A DNA stretch of 50,120 nucleotides from Bacteroidaceae bacterium (GCA_017649485.1 JAGCGS010000067.1:1-50120); one strand, 5' to 3'. Positions 17,571 to 26,059 are shown, counted from the stretch's first letter. Translations and numbers: made by a program. The notes: generated from the sequence alone by a model not told the origin.

Positions 17571-18674
17571 TCACCATCCCATCAGTTCCCGCAGGAAAGG
17601 TATCAACTCGTTTGCCATCTTTTCCTGTTGTTTTATTGAGGGATGATAATTGGCTCCATATCCCAGACTTCCATCCTGAGGAGGGAAAGAGAAACGATAC
17701 ACCTGCTTATCCCCTCGCCTATTGGCTTCAGCCACAACTGCATTTTGTGCATCCTCCACATCCTGCATACGTTGTCCTGTCAGCATACAACCACTCAGCA
17801 TCACTATCTTAGCGTTAGGATATCGAGCTCTCAGATGTTGCAGGAATGAAGCGTATGCCTCACGAAGTTTGACTTTGTTATACCTGCCTGCAGAAGTATC
17901 GTTGGTTCCCAAATTCACGCAAACCAAGTCGGGTGTGTAGCGACTGAAGTCCCACACCTCACTCAAATCACCGAAATTCGTATAGTCGTACAGGGCGGGC
18001 ATCGCTGTTTCAGGCTTGCCGTCATACGGACCGTTGTAGTTACGGAAGATGCCTATCCCACTTCGTGCCACCACCAAGTGTTGGGCTTCCAAAGCCCTGG
18101 CCGTCAGTGCCGCAAAGCTCAAATAGTGGTTTTCTGTGTCATAGCTGAAAGATGCTGTTCCCACCGTTGCCTCAATCCCATAGCCACAGGTAATGGAATT
18201 ACCCACGAACTCAATCTTTCTTTGTGGTAAAGTTGGAGGATTCGTCAATTCTTTTCCTGGGTCAAGAATGAAACCATAGAATTCAGGACGCAGCTCATAG
18301 CCCTCAATTATATTCATCAACTTCACCACATGTTTACCCTCTGGCAGGCCTTCAGCCAATAACATAACCGTATCCGCATGATTCAGGTAATCTACCTTAA
18401 ACGGCTCCAGCTCATCAATCTGCGCCATGTAAAATGCGCTCTTTGGTTTCGCTTTCATGCGTATAGATGTACCTTCGAAGCCTGCTATTATCTGCACACC
18501 TGGATAAGTGTATAAAGGTGATTCGGGATTTGTGAAGTTCACCCTACCCACATACTGTATGCGAGCATCCGAAGCGGGAACATCCGTTTCCGTCAAAACC
18601 TGTTTTTCAGCCGAGCATCCCAACATAGCCATCAGGCATGCTCCGATCATCCATCCTGTCATTTTCATAATCAT
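17571..18674 (-). CDS. SGNH/GDSL-type esterase, CE2-like lipoprotein
   Basis: Secreted carbohydrate esterase-like lipoprotein, 367 residues. The SpII signal ends MAMLGC (Cys20). An N-terminal beta-sandwich (about 35-145) precedes the SGNH domain, as in carbohydrate esterase family 2 (acetyl-xylan/glucomannan deacetylases). Block I is FVGNSITCGYGIEA, with the nucleophile serine in GNS rather than GDS, which is usual for CE2. Block III is CVNLGTNDTS and block V is YHPSIKQQEK with the catalytic His. It probably removes acetyl groups from plant polysaccharides at the cell surface; no other polysaccharide-utilisation genes are adjacent. Divergent from msrA. Confidence 0.82.
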   Translation of the reverse strand: MIMKMTGWMIGACLMAMLGCSAEKQVLTETDVPASDARIQYVGRVNFTNPESPLYTYPGVQIIAGFEGTSIRMKAKPKSAFYMAQIDELEPFKVDYLNHADTVMLLAEGLPEGKHVVKLMNIIEGYELRPEFYGFILDPGKELTNPPTLPQRKIEFVGNSITCGYGIEATVGTASFSYDTENHYLSFAALTARALEAQHLVVARSGIGIFRNYNGPYDGKPETAMPALYDYTNFGDLSEVWDFSRYTPDLVCVNLGTNDTSAGRYNKVKLREAYASFLQHLRARYPNAKIVMLSGCMLTGQRMQDVEDAQNAVVAEANRRGDKQVYRFSFPPQDGSLGYGANYHPSIKQQEKMANELIPFLRELMGW

Positions 18675-18706
18675 TTCTTTTTATTACTACAAATATAAGA
18701 AATATT

Positions 18707-18737
18707 TTTCAAATATCATAAACTTTAGCTAATTTTG
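18707..18737 (+). promoter_or_regulatory. Candidate promoter of msrA
   Basis: TAATTTTG (18730-18737) fits the -7 box; TTTC (18707-18710) is 19 nt upstream, one base off the -33 TTTG. Confidence 0.5.
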
Positions 18738-18768
18738 AACCCGAAAATGTAACTAAACAAACATCATT

Positions 18769-19278
18769 ATGAAAGAAAGAGAAATTTATCTGGCAGGCGG
18801 TTGCTTCTGGGGCACAGAGCATTTTATCAAACAGATTCAGGGAGTTATCTCAACTGAGACAGGTTTTGCTAACGGACATACCCACAATCCCACTTATAAA
18901 GAGGTTTACACTGATCTCACTGGTTATGCCGAGACCGTAAAGGTGGTTTATGATGCAGATGTCATCAACCTGCCTTTCCTCATCCAGCTATACTTCAAAG
19001 CTATTGACCCCACCAGTTTGAACAAACAAGGAGAAGACGAAGGCACCCGCTATCGCACGGGTATCTACTACACTTCTGACATAGACCTGCCTGTCATCAT
19101 GCAGGTATTCAATAAGGTGGCAAGTCAATATAGTGAGCCTTTAGCCGTGGAAGTTCTCCCATTGCAGAACTATTACCCTGCCGATGAGTATCATCAGGAT
19201 TACCTTGACAAGCATCCTGATGGCTATTGCCATCTCTCTCCCGAGCTGTTTGAAATGGCGAGGAAGGCTAACAGGTAA
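18769..19278 (+). CDS. msrA: Peptide methionine sulfoxide reductase MsrA
   Basis: Reduces methionine-S-sulfoxide in proteins, 169 residues, a single MsrA domain without an MsrB fusion. The active-site motif GGCFWGTEHF places the nucleophilic cysteine at residue 12. TGFANGHTHNPTYKEV replaces the more usual GYxGG segment, and YHQDYLDKHPDGYCHLS near the C-terminus carries a likely resolving cysteine. Monocistronic: own promoter, and a hairpin terminator follows at 19353-19384. Confidence 0.93.
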   Translation: MKEREIYLAGGCFWGTEHFIKQIQGVISTETGFANGHTHNPTYKEVYTDLTGYAETVKVVYDADVINLPFLIQLYFKAIDPTSLNKQGEDEGTRYRTGIYYTSDIDLPVIMQVFNKVASQYSEPLAVEVLPLQNYYPADEYHQDYLDKHPDGYCHLSPELFEMARKANR

Positions 19279-19352
19279 TAAAAAAAACTGCTACAATAAT
19301 GCAATTGAAGCAGTCTCTCACAAATAATATAACAGATTACACGCTAAAAAAG

Positions 19353-19384
19353 TTCTCCCCCATTCAATGAAGAACGGGGGAGAA
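19353..19384. terminator. Hairpin between convergent genes
   Basis: TTCTCCCCC (19353-19361) pairs with GGGGGAGAA (19376-19384) around a 14-nt loop. It lies between the ends of msrA and the minus-strand gene at 19400. The T tract is poor on the plus side, while an AAAAAA run upstream gives U-rich RNA for the minus direction. Confidence 0.6.
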
Positions 19385-19399
19385 GTGCGGGAATTGACC

Positions 19400-20479
19400 T
19401 TATTCTACATAGAAGGATTCTGTGCCGACACCATAGTGACGCAGGGCACCATAATTACCACCGCCTTGGTGATCCTGTGCCCATGAACAACTCACGGCAC
19501 GCTTACCCTGATTGGTCTGAACGATGCGATAGCCATAAACCACACGGCAGATGGGCACACCCAGTGCATTTCTCTTAACATCCCATTCGTTGCGGGTGAT
19601 AATCACACTGACGGTATTGCTATCTTGCTGCTTGGATATACTGAGTGCTGCGGCATTCAGCTGTCCGTTCATACTGCCTGCCTTTGGCATGGGTCGGCGC
19701 TCTATATTCTCGGGCGAGTTGTTCTTGATGGCATCCTGCATGAAGACGGTGTACATCGTGGCACGGTTGTAGTTTTGCTCAAAGGTGTCCTCCATATCCT
19801 TCGACAAACCTTTGCCAGCTGCTGCGAAGAAGGCACGGTAGTTCTCCACACGCTTCAGACAGTTCTTGGCAGCCTCAAAGCTGTTGCCCTCTAGGAAAGT
19901 ACGGTCATGATTGGTGGCAGAGATGAAGTATGCCTCGCCCTGCTCATTGATTGTCAGGAAGGCACTGGCACCGTTCACCCACAATTCAACATTGCCGTTG
20001 GCTTCGAAATCGAAACTTCCATTGATAATCTTTACGTTAAGTGGATTGTAAAGGCCATTCTGGTTAAAGAGATTGTTCAGGAACATGGCGAAATACTGGT
20101 TCTCCTGATATCCGTCCACATGCTCGTTTGCCTCGTTATATAGATAGCGCTTAATCATCTGGTCGCGCAACTGGATAACCTCCTGCGTCGAGGCGTTCTC
20201 CATCTTCTCTATATACTGCATAACCCTATTCTGGCCATCGCGAGTCATCGTCCAAGGCACTTCGGGGGCAGGACCTGCTGTTACTTTCGACACTTCACTA
20301 CTTATACCCGATGAACTTTCGGTTGAGCTGTTAACCGCGTTATCGGTCTTATCTGTTACGGCTTTCTTGGCTTCTTTCACCAAACCTCTCAAACCGCCGA
20401 ACTGGGCATTGGCACCCAAGTTACCTGCGAAGAGCAGAGCTATAGCTACTGTGAGCTTCAAAATAATCTTCTGTTTCAT
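19400..20479 (-). CDS. Secreted protein of unknown function
   Basis: I do not recognise this 359-residue protein. It has a clear Sec signal peptide (MKQKIILKLTVAIALLFAG, cleavage probably after ANA). A low-complexity Lys/Ser/Thr segment follows (about 35-70), then a mixed alpha/beta body without cysteines except near Cys210, Cys310 and the WAQDH region. Single-peptide export without a lipobox suggests a periplasmic or surface-released location. It is monocistronic, with a -7 box at 20532-20539 giving a leader of about 45 nt. No neighbour points to a function. Confidence 0.8.
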   Translation of the reverse strand: MKQKIILKLTVAIALLFAGNLGANAQFGGLRGLVKEAKKAVTDKTDNAVNSSTESSSGISSEVSKVTAGPAPEVPWTMTRDGQNRVMQYIEKMENASTQEVIQLRDQMIKRYLYNEANEHVDGYQENQYFAMFLNNLFNQNGLYNPLNVKIINGSFDFEANGNVELWVNGASAFLTINEQGEAYFISATNHDRTFLEGNSFEAAKNCLKRVENYRAFFAAAGKGLSKDMEDTFEQNYNRATMYTVFMQDAIKNNSPENIERRPMPKAGSMNGQLNAAALSISKQQDSNTVSVIITRNEWDVKRNALGVPICRVVYGYRIVQTNQGKRAVSCSWAQDHQGGGNYGALRHYGVGTESFYVE

Positions 20480-20531
20480 ATTTCTTCTTATTTTTAGGTT
20501 GACAAAATCCTATCTCGTTTCATTTCTCTCA

Positions 20532-20539
20532 CAAAGATA
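20532..20539 (-). promoter_or_regulatory. Candidate -7 box for the secreted-protein gene
   Basis: TATCTTTG on the minus strand matches TAnnTTTG. The upstream -33 position has no exact TTTG. Confidence 0.5.
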
Positions 20540-20749
20540 AACAATTTAATAATAATCAACACGAAAAAAAGTAAAAAAACGCATTATCGGCACTTATCGT
20601 GCAAAAATAATGACCCTAACCCCATTACAAAATTACATAATAATCTAAAATATACCAAACAAAACAGCCCAAAAGACCACCTTTAAATTATCGCTTTTGC
20701 ATTTCTAATTTCGTTCGTTTGGATCTACTGATGGTACAGTTATGGCAGA

Positions 20750-20784
20750 TTACTTCGGGAAAAGGGGTGGATTACTTCGTGAAG
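20750..20784 (+). repeat. Paired 13-bp direct repeats, 22-bp period (copy A)
   Basis: TTACTTCGGGAAA (20750-20762) and TTACTTCGTGAAG (20772-20784). The same motif, with the same 22-bp period, recurs at 22608-22642. Confidence 0.8.
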
Positions 20785-20833
20785 ACGACAATGAGTACTA
20801 ATGAACAAAAAAAGAACCCCAAGCCCCCACCCG

Positions 20834-20876
20834 AAAAAAGAGACTCCCTCGAGGGTTAGAAAACATCGGGGGAGCC
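20834..20876 (-). terminator. Probable terminator of gpx
   Basis: In the minus direction GGCTCCC pairs with GGGAGTC (one G-U) and is followed by CTTTTTT. The loop of about 21 nt contains the small palindrome CCCTCGAGGG side arm, so the fold may be more complex. Confidence 0.5.
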
Positions 20877-20932
20877 TTGCTTAACTAAAAAATTGATTAT
20901 GTGCTATGCTGAAAAACTTTTATCTTCAACGA

Positions 20933-21481
20933 TTATAAGATAGCTGCCACCTGCTCATCAATCTTCTCCATTGAGTCTGTTGGTTCAAAACGAGCACGGA
21001 CGATGCCTTTCTTGTCAATCAGGAACTTGGTGAAATTCCATTTAATGTCTGGCGAATCCTTGTAGTTAGGATCTGCTTTAGAAAGCATCTCATCAAGAAT
21101 CTTCGCAATGGGATGGTTCATGTCAAAACCAGCAAAAGGCTTCTGGCTCTTGAGGAAAGTGAAAAGCGGTGAAGCCTTATCACCATTTACGTCAATCTTC
21201 TTGAACTGAGGGAACTTAGTTGCATAGTTCAACTGACAGAACTCATGAATCTCTTCAGAGGTGCCAGGAGCTTGTTGTCCAAACTGATTGCATGGGAAAT
21301 CGAGGATATTGAAACCGTGACTGCGATACTTCTCGTAGAGCTGCTCTAACTCGGTGTACTGAGGAGTGAACCCACAACGGGTTGCAGTGTTTACAACCAG
21401 GATCACTTCGTTAGCATACTCCCTCAAGGAAACGTTACGACCTTTCCTATCCTTTACAGTGTAATCATAAATAGTTTTCAT
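20933..21481 (-). CDS. Glutathione peroxidase-family thiol peroxidase
   Basis: Cys-type GPx, 182 residues; reduces hydroperoxides, in bacteria normally with thioredoxin rather than glutathione. The peroxidatic cysteine is Cys36 in NTATRCGFTPQY. The second signature FPCNQFGQQAPG (62-73) holds a likely resolving Cys64 and the catalytic Gln. WNFTKFLID (about 150) supplies the tryptophan and asparagine of the tetrad. No signal peptide, so cytosolic. It has its own well-formed promoter and a downstream hairpin, hence a single-gene unit. Confidence 0.93.
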   Translation of the reverse strand: MKTIYDYTVKDRKGRNVSLREYANEVILVVNTATRCGFTPQYTELEQLYEKYRSHGFNILDFPCNQFGQQAPGTSEEIHEFCQLNYATKFPQFKKIDVNGDKASPLFTFLKSQKPFAGFDMNHPIAKILDEMLSKADPNYKDSPDIKWNFTKFLIDKKGIVRARFEPTDSMEKIDEQVAAIL

Positions 21482-21549
21482 TCTCTTTTTTGATATAATA
21501 ATTTTAAAATTTTAATACTTCAATTAATATATTTCTTAACTTCAAGTGA

Positions 21550-21581
21550 CAAAAATAGTAATAATTGTGAATTGTGACAAA
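21550..21581 (-). promoter_or_regulatory. Promoter of gpx
   Basis: TTTG (21578-21581), 20 nt, TATTTTTG (21550-21557) on the minus strand. Both elements and the spacing fit the Bacteroidetes consensus. The predicted leader is about 60 nt. Confidence 0.7.
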
Positions 21582-21617
21582 ACAATTGTCTTAAATAACT
21601 TTAATGTCGGATGCTTT

Positions 21618-22262
21618 TCAGTTGGTACTGTTCTTCAACATCAGGATTTCTTGTTCAGAGAGTCCCATACCTAAGCTCAAGGCGATAGTAAGGTTCACAT
21701 AGGGCAGACCGTCTAAATGCTGGAAACGACTGGCTTCTTGTAGGCCTCCCATACAGAATGATTTGTTCTTAAACTTTTCTGCGCCAAAGTAGTTCTTCAT
21801 GATTTCCAAGTATTTGTGCACATAAGGAGGAGGCAATAACGTCTCGTCAGGAACCAAAAACACACGCTCGATTTCTTCTTTGCAAAACACAACATCAACA
21901 ATCTCAAAGATTCTATCGGCACCAAATGACATGCCTGCAGAGTTGAAACTACAGAAATTGAATCGCCAACAGCCCACATCGGTTGCTCTATTGTCGATAT
22001 CTGCTACTGCAGAGGGAGAGCAATCTGCCAGTCGAGCCAGGGCATTATCACTTATCAAGATGACCATGAACTCCTCTGGGGCAGTTGCCGACACCCCCAT
22101 CATCAAGCCCAGTTGTGCGCAGAAATACGCTAAATCCATATCGGGCATATCTCTTTTCATCTGATTGCTGAGGAAGTTCTTCAAATTGGGAAGACTTTTG
22201 TTGAAGAAATCCACATCAATCACAATGGCATTCTTTGGTAATGTACTTTGTTGTTGTTCCAT
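21618..22262 (-). CDS. Cytosolic protein of unknown function
   Basis: I cannot place this 214-residue protein in a family. It has no signal peptide or membrane segment. It begins MEQQQSTLPKNAIVIDVDF and contains MPDMDLAYFCAQLG, a Phe/Cys-rich FNFCSFNSAGMSFGADRIF segment and a C-terminal helix SEQEILMLKNS. The frame is open for 37 more codons upstream, but ATG 22262 is chosen because the promoter at 22280-22311 lies inside that extension, leaving a leader of about 12 nt. It probably forms its own transcription unit, as gpx downstream has its own promoter. Confidence 0.75.
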   Translation of the reverse strand: MEQQQSTLPKNAIVIDVDFFNKSLPNLKNFLSNQMKRDMPDMDLAYFCAQLGLMMGVSATAPEEFMVILISDNALARLADCSPSAVADIDNRATDVGCWRFNFCSFNSAGMSFGADRIFEIVDVVFCKEEIERVFLVPDETLLPPPYVHKYLEIMKNYFGAEKFKNKSFCMGGLQEASRFQHLDGLPYVNLTIALSLGMGLSEQEILMLKNSTN

Positions 22263-22279
22263 AAAATAAATATCTGCCG

Positions 22280-22311
22280 TAAAGGTAAAGATTATTTTGA
22301 AAACAGCCAAA
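22280..22311 (-). promoter_or_regulatory. Promoter of the unknown gene at 21618-22262
   Basis: TTTG (22308-22311), 20 nt, TACCTTTA (22280-22287) on the minus strand. The -7 box differs from consensus only in its last base. Confidence 0.55.
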
Positions 22312-22360
22312 TTGTCGGAGCATTTTCCAACATAATCCGGGCACTCTACATGGTCAAGAT

Positions 22361-22503
22361 AGTCATTAGTCATTTAGTCAAAATGAATTTCGGATTCGGT
22401 CATTTTGCTCACTATATATAAATATAAATATTTATTATAGTGGCGGAATTTGACAACCAGAAAACGATTTTGACTAATGACTAAATGACTAAATGACTAA
22501 AAA
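22361..22503. repeat. Inverted repeat built of TGACTAA units
   Basis: The left arm at 22361-22384 is an imperfect reverse complement of the right arm at 22467-22500. The right arm is a tandem run of TGACTAA(A) units (four copies from 22471). The 82-bp core is very AT-rich. Function is unknown. Confidence 0.75.
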
Positions 22504-22558
22504 CTCGTCTTGGCGAAAAAAAATGCCCGGACATTCGAAAACCGCAATGGCAGTGTTG

Positions 22559-22566
22559 TATCTTTG
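22559..22566 (+). promoter_or_regulatory. Candidate distal -7 box for the small peptide gene
   Basis: TATCTTTG fits TAnnTTTG. No TTTG at the -33 position. If used, the leader would be about 185 nt and would include the paired repeats. Confidence 0.4.
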
Positions 22567-22607
22567 CATTACTTTTCGAAGTCACCCTCTCCGACCTGCC
22601 AAACGGC

Positions 22608-22642
22608 TTACTTCGGGAAAAACGATGCTTTACTTCGGGAAA
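22608..22642 (+). repeat. Paired 13-bp direct repeats, 22-bp period (copy B)
   Basis: TTACTTCGGGAAA occurs at 22608-22620 and 22630-22642, identical in both halves. Centre-to-centre spacing is two helical turns. It lies 44 bp upstream of the -7 box at 22687, where an activator could bind. Confidence 0.8.
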
Positions 22643-22686
22643 GAGAGTTTTTTTGAGAACTGCTATGATAAACCCAAAAAACTTAT

Positions 22687-22694
22687 TACCTTTG
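22687..22694 (+). promoter_or_regulatory. Candidate proximal -7 box for the small peptide gene
   Basis: TACCTTTG fits TAnnTTTG. The -33 position is not TTTG, as expected for an activator-dependent promoter. The predicted leader is about 58 nt. Confidence 0.45.
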
Positions 22695-22758
22695 CTGCTA
22701 AAGAAATAGTGTGTCGCTTCTCGGGGCGTGGATTAAGAACTTTAAAAACTCAAATGAT

Positions 22759-22989
22759 ATGGAAAAGAATGACAAAAGAGTGCTGCACATAGCACTCGAC
22801 GACGAAGTTAAGAAGGTAAGCATCACTGGCAAAAACGGTGATGAGAAGGTAGTGATGCGTCAGGAGCTGAGCGAGGATGACCTCGAGCAGGCTACGGGTG
22901 CGTTTGGTTCTTATGTCGGTGCTTTTCGCGGTCCTCTTGATCGCGGTCCTCTTGATAATGAATCCTGTATTTGCAAGAGAGACTTCTGA
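22759..22989 (+). CDS. Small peptide with double-glycine-type leader
   Basis: 76-residue product with no database-level recognition on my part. Residues 1-48 resemble the leader of peptides processed by C39-type peptidase/ABC exporters: an acidic helix ending ELSEDDLEQATGA, with Leu-12, Ser-11, acidic -8, Leu-7, hydrophobic -4 and Gly-2/Ala-1, the usual pattern before the cut. Cleavage after Ala48 would release about 28 residues containing a tandem RGPLDRGPLD (from an exact 15-bp DNA duplication) and a CIC pair. The start ATG 22759 is used in preference to an upstream in-frame codon at 22711. It forms a complete unit with its own candidate promoters and a strong terminator at 23041-23078. No exporter, peptidase or modification enzyme is encoded nearby, so the precursor role is an inference. 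A neutral alternative is a small acidic cytosolic protein. Confidence 0.6.
   Translation: MEKNDKRVLHIALDDEVKKVSITGKNGDEKVVMRQELSEDDLEQATGAFGSYVGAFRGPLDRGPLDNESCICKRDF
22927..22956 (+). repeat. Exact 15-bp tandem duplication inside the small peptide gene
   Basis: CGCGGTCCTCTTGAT occurs twice back to back (22927-22941 and 22942-22956), in frame, encoding RGPLD twice. Confidence 0.95.
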
Positions 22990-23040
22990 TAGCAAACGAG
23001 CCACCGAAGCCTACAGAAGGCAAAAGTACTTCTGAAGAAT

Positions 23041-23078
23041 CATAAAACGGGCAGAGCATTAGCTCTGTCCGTTTTATG
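23041..23078. terminator. Strong hairpin terminator after the small peptide gene
   Basis: CATAAAACGG, a G-U pair, then CAGAGC pair with GCTCTG and CCGTTTTATG around the loop ATTA (17-bp stem with no mismatch). The A and T runs are in the stem, so it could act in both directions. Confidence 0.8.
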
Positions 23079-23313
23079 TAGTCTTCACTCAACAACGCCC
23101 TGCGCTTGCAAGCAGCAAGCATGCGATTTTTGACTCAACCCCTAATTAGCATATCTTTTTTAGGTTGATAATTCGTAACCTCGAAACCGCCATTTTGTCG
23201 TTCTATCATCATGTAGTTCAGCCATTTTGACGGAGATTGTCAGTTGGCAAAGATTTTGCGCCCCAAATGATGAAAACTAACACAAAAACAAACGAAGAAA
23301 GGAGAATCGAGAT

Positions 23314-25902
23314 ATGAATTTCAAGAATTATACTATCAAGGCACAGGAGGCTGTGCAAGAAGCTGTGAACCTGGTAGAACGCCAGGGACAGCAAACCATC
23401 GAACCAGTGCATCTGCTCAAGGGTGTGATGCAAACTGGCGAGAACATCATGAAGTTTATCTTCCAGAAGTTGGGCATGAACGAACAACAGGTTTCCATGC
23501 GGTTGGAGCAGGAAATCAGCAAGTTGCCCAAGGTTCAGGGAGGTGAGCCCTACCTCAGCCGTGAAGCCAACAGTGTGTTGCAACAGGCCGAGGACATTTC
23601 CAAGAAAATGGGTGATGAATTTGTTTCCATCGAGCCCATTGTCATGGCTTTGCTCAAGGTAAACAGCAGTGCCTCTACCATACTGAAAGATTCTGGTATG
23701 ACGGAGAAAGAGTTGGCCAGTGCCATCGACGAACTGCGAAAGGGACAGAAAGTCAACTCACAATCGTCGGAAGACACCTATCAGGCACTCGACAAATATG
23801 CCATCAACCTGAACGAAGCAGCTCGTAGCGGCAAGCTCGACCCTGTGATTGGACGTGACGACGAGATTCGTCGTGTGCTGCAGATATTGAGCCGACGCAC
23901 CAAGAACAACCCTATCCTGATTGGCGAGCCAGGTACTGGTAAGACTGCCATCGTGGAAGGTTTGGCACATCGTATCTTGCGAGGTGATGTACCTGAGAAC
24001 CTGAAAAACAAGCAGGTATATTCTCTTGATATGGGTGCCTTGATTGCAGGTGCCAAATACAAGGGCGAGTTTGAGGAACGACTCAAAGCTGTTATCAATG
24101 AGGTAACCAAGTCTGATGGCAACATCATCTTGTTTATCGATGAGATACACACGTTGGTTGGCGCAGGCAAGAGCGAGGGCGCTATGGATGCAGCCAATAT
24201 TCTGAAACCTGCGTTGGCACGAGGCGAGTTGCGCAGCATTGGCGCCACTACCCTCGACGAATACCAGAAGTATTTTGAGAAAGATAAGGCATTGGAACGT
24301 CGTTTCCAAGTAGTGATGGTTGACGAGCCAAGCACCCTCGACACCATATCTATATTAAGAGGTTTGAAGGAGCGCTACGAAAACCACCATCATGTGCGTA
24401 TCAAGGACGATGCCATCATCGCTGCCGTAGAGCTGAGCAACCGTTACATCACCGACCGTTTCTTGCCTGATAAGGCCATCGACCTGATGGATGAAGCAGC
24501 AGCAAAGTTGCGTATGGAGATTGACTCTGTGCCTGAAGAGCTGGATGAGATTACACGTAAAATCAAGCAATTGGAGATTGAACGTGAGGCTATCAAGCGT
24601 GAGAACGATGAGCCTAAGTTAGAGCAAATTGGCAAGGAATTGGCTGAACTGAAGGAACAGGAGAACCAATATAAGGCCAAGTGGCAAAGCGAGAAGACAC
24701 TGGTGAATAAGATTCAACAGAACAAGGTGGAAATTGAGAACCTGAAGTTTGAAGCTGAACGTGCAGAGCGTGAAGGCGACTATGGCAAGGTAGCTGAGAT
24801 CCGCTATGGTAAGTTGCAATACCTGAACCAGGAGATAGAGGAAACACAGAAGAAGCTGCATGAGTTGCAGGGCGACAAGGCGATGATTAAGGAGGAAGTG
24901 GACGATGAGGATATTGCAGAGGTAGTGGCTCGTTGGACAGGTATTCCTGTGAGCAAGATGATGCAGAGCGAGCGTGAGAAACTGTTGCATCTGGAAGACG
25001 AGTTGCACAAGCGTGTGATCGGTCAGGATGAAGCGATTACAGCTATTGCCGATGCCGTGCGTCGTAGCCGTGCAGGTTTGCAAGACCCTAAGCGACCGAT
25101 TGGCTCGTTCCTGTTCTTAGGTACCACTGGTGTGGGTAAGACGGAGTTGGCAAAGGCGTTGGCAGAGTTCCTATTCGATGATGAGAGTATGATGACCCGT
25201 ATCGATATGAGTGAATATCAAGAAAAGTTCACTGTGTCAAGGCTGGTCGGAGCGCCTCCGGGCTACGTGGGTTATGAAGAAGGTGGTCAGCTTACTGAGG
25301 CAGTACGCCACAAGCCCTACTCTGTTGTGCTATTCGACGAAATCGAGAAAGCGCATCCTGATGTGTTCAACATCCTGTTGCAAGTGCTCGACGATGGTCG
25401 TCTGACAGACAACAAGGGACGTACAGTGAACTTCAAGAACACCATCATCATCATGACGTCCAACATGGGTAGCAGTTATATCCAGAGTCAGATGGCGAAA
25501 CTGAATGAGGGCAATAAGAAGCAAGTGTTGGAGGAAACAAAGCGCAATGTGATGGACATGCTAAAGAAGCAGATTCGTCCGGAGTTCCTGAACCGAATTG
25601 ACGACACGATTATGTTCACTCCGTTGACGGAGAGTGAGATTAAGCAGATTGTGAACTTGCAACTGGAGCATGTAAAGCAGATGCTTTCTGACAATGGTGT
25701 GGAGCTTCAGGTTACAAATGACGCTTTGGATTATCTGGCACAAGTAGGCTACGATCCTGAGTTTGGTGCACGACCAGTGAAGCGAGCTATTCAAGACTAT
25801 ATGCTGAATGAGCTTTCTCGCAAGTTGCTCGCCGAGAAGATTGACCGAACCAAGCCTATCATCGTGGATAGCTTTGGCGATGGATTGGTGTTCAGAAATT
25901 GA
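23314..25902 (+). CDS. clpB: Protein disaggregase ClpB
   Basis: AAA+ hexameric disaggregase that works with DnaK, cytosolic, 862 residues (family length). Layout: N-terminal repeat domain (1-145), NBD1 with [13 protein letters not shown] (about 202-214) and [10 protein letters not shown] (about 271), coiled-coil middle domain (about 405-525), NBD2 with [18 protein letters not shown] (about 600-617) and [13 protein letters not shown], and the sensor-2 [15 protein letters not shown] near the C-terminus. The middle domain distinguishes it from ClpA/ClpC. AGGAGA lies 8 nt before the start. A terminator follows, so the gene is monocistronic. No recognisable heat-shock operator was found; the upstream -7 region is not a good consensus match. 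Confidence 0.97.
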   Translation: MNFKNYTIKAQEAVQEAVNLVERQGQQTIEPVHLLKGVMQTGENIMKFIFQKLGMNEQQVSMRLEQEISKLPKVQGGEPYLSREANSVLQQAEDISKKMGDEFVSIEPIVMALLKVNSSASTILKDSGMTEKELASAIDELRKGQKVNSQSSEDTYQALDKYAINLNEAARSGKLDPVIGRDDEIRRVLQILSRRTKNNPILIGEPGTGKTAIVEGLAHRILRGDVPENLKNKQVYSLDMGALIAGAKYKGEFEERLKAVINEVTKSDGNIILFIDEIHTLVGAGKSEGAMDAANILKPALARGELRSIGATTLDEYQKYFEKDKALERRFQVVMVDEPSTLDTISILRGLKERYENHHHVRIKDDAIIAAVELSNRYITDRFLPDKAIDLMDEAAAKLRMEIDSVPEELDEITRKIKQLEIEREAIKRENDEPKLEQIGKELAELKEQENQYKAKWQSEKTLVNKIQQNKVEIENLKFEAERAEREGDYGKVAEIRYGKLQYLNQEIEETQKKLHELQGDKAMIKEEVDDEDIAEVVARWTGIPVSKMMQSEREKLLHLEDELHKRVIGQDEAITAIADAVRRSRAGLQDPKRPIGSFLFLGTTGVGKTELAKALAEFLFDDESMMTRIDMSEYQEKFTVSRLVGAPPGYVGYEEGGQLTEAVRHKPYSVVLFDEIEKAHPDVFNILLQVLDDGRLTDNKGRTVNFKNTIIIMTSNMGSSYIQSQMAKLNEGNKKQVLEETKRNVMDMLKKQIRPEFLNRIDDTIMFTPLTESEIKQIVNLQLEHVKQMLSDNGVELQVTNDALDYLAQVGYDPEFGARPVKRAIQDYMLNELSRKLLAEKIDRTKPIIVDSFGDGLVFRN

Positions 25903-25964
25903 GACATCGCTTCGTAATGATGAAAGTTGTATTTGTTAAATAATTCTTACAAAATCGAAGAACG

Positions 25965-25998
25965 GCGGGAAGGCGTAAAGCTTTCCCGCTTTTTTTAT
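25965..25998 (+). terminator. Terminator of clpB
   Basis: GCGGGAA pairs with TTCCCGC, with inner GC pairs and loop GTAAA, followed directly by a run of seven to eight T. Confidence 0.85.
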
Positions 25999-26028
25999 AT
26001 GCCTTTTTTAAAAAAAAACGTCAATTTG

Positions 26029-26059
26029 TTTGTTATTTGACAACTATTTCTTATATTTG
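26029..26059 (+). promoter_or_regulatory. Promoter of the peptide/fimbrillin operon
   Basis: TTTG (26029-26032), 19 nt, TATATTTG (26052-26059): both elements are exact matches to the Bacteroidetes consensus. The leader is about 45 nt. Confidence 0.7.

Larger units (their letters stand above)
20480..20932. other. Intergenic region with paired direct repeats and a terminator
   Basis: About 450 bases without a supported gene. Contents: promoter of the secreted-protein gene, an A-rich stretch, the repeat pair at 20750-20784, and a hairpin at 20842-20876 at the end of gpx. A 22-codon frame (20791-20859, MSTNEQKKNPKPPPEKRDSL) starts 7 nt after the repeats but is not supported as a gene. Confidence 0.6.
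22263..22758. other. Repeat-rich intergenic region
   Basis: About 500 bases without a supported gene. From left to right: promoter of the unknown gene (minus), inverted TGACTAA-type repeats around an AT-rich core (22361-22503), a plus-strand -7 box (22559-22566), paired 22-bp-period repeats (22608-22642) and a second plus-strand -7 box (22687-22694) in front of the small peptide gene. Confidence 0.7.

Noticed and set aside
18140-18210. GNS instead of GDS in the SGNH esterase as a catalytic defect
   Set aside because: The nucleophilic serine is kept and GNS is usual in the CE2-like branch.
20791-20859. 22-codon frame MSTNEQKKNPKPPPEKRDSL after repeat copy A
   Set aside because: Overlaps the probable gpx terminator on the other strand, and no promoter lies between it and the repeats.
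23758-24347. 183- and 188-codon minus-strand frames
   Set aside because: Both are antisense to clpB, overlap each other, and have no start context.
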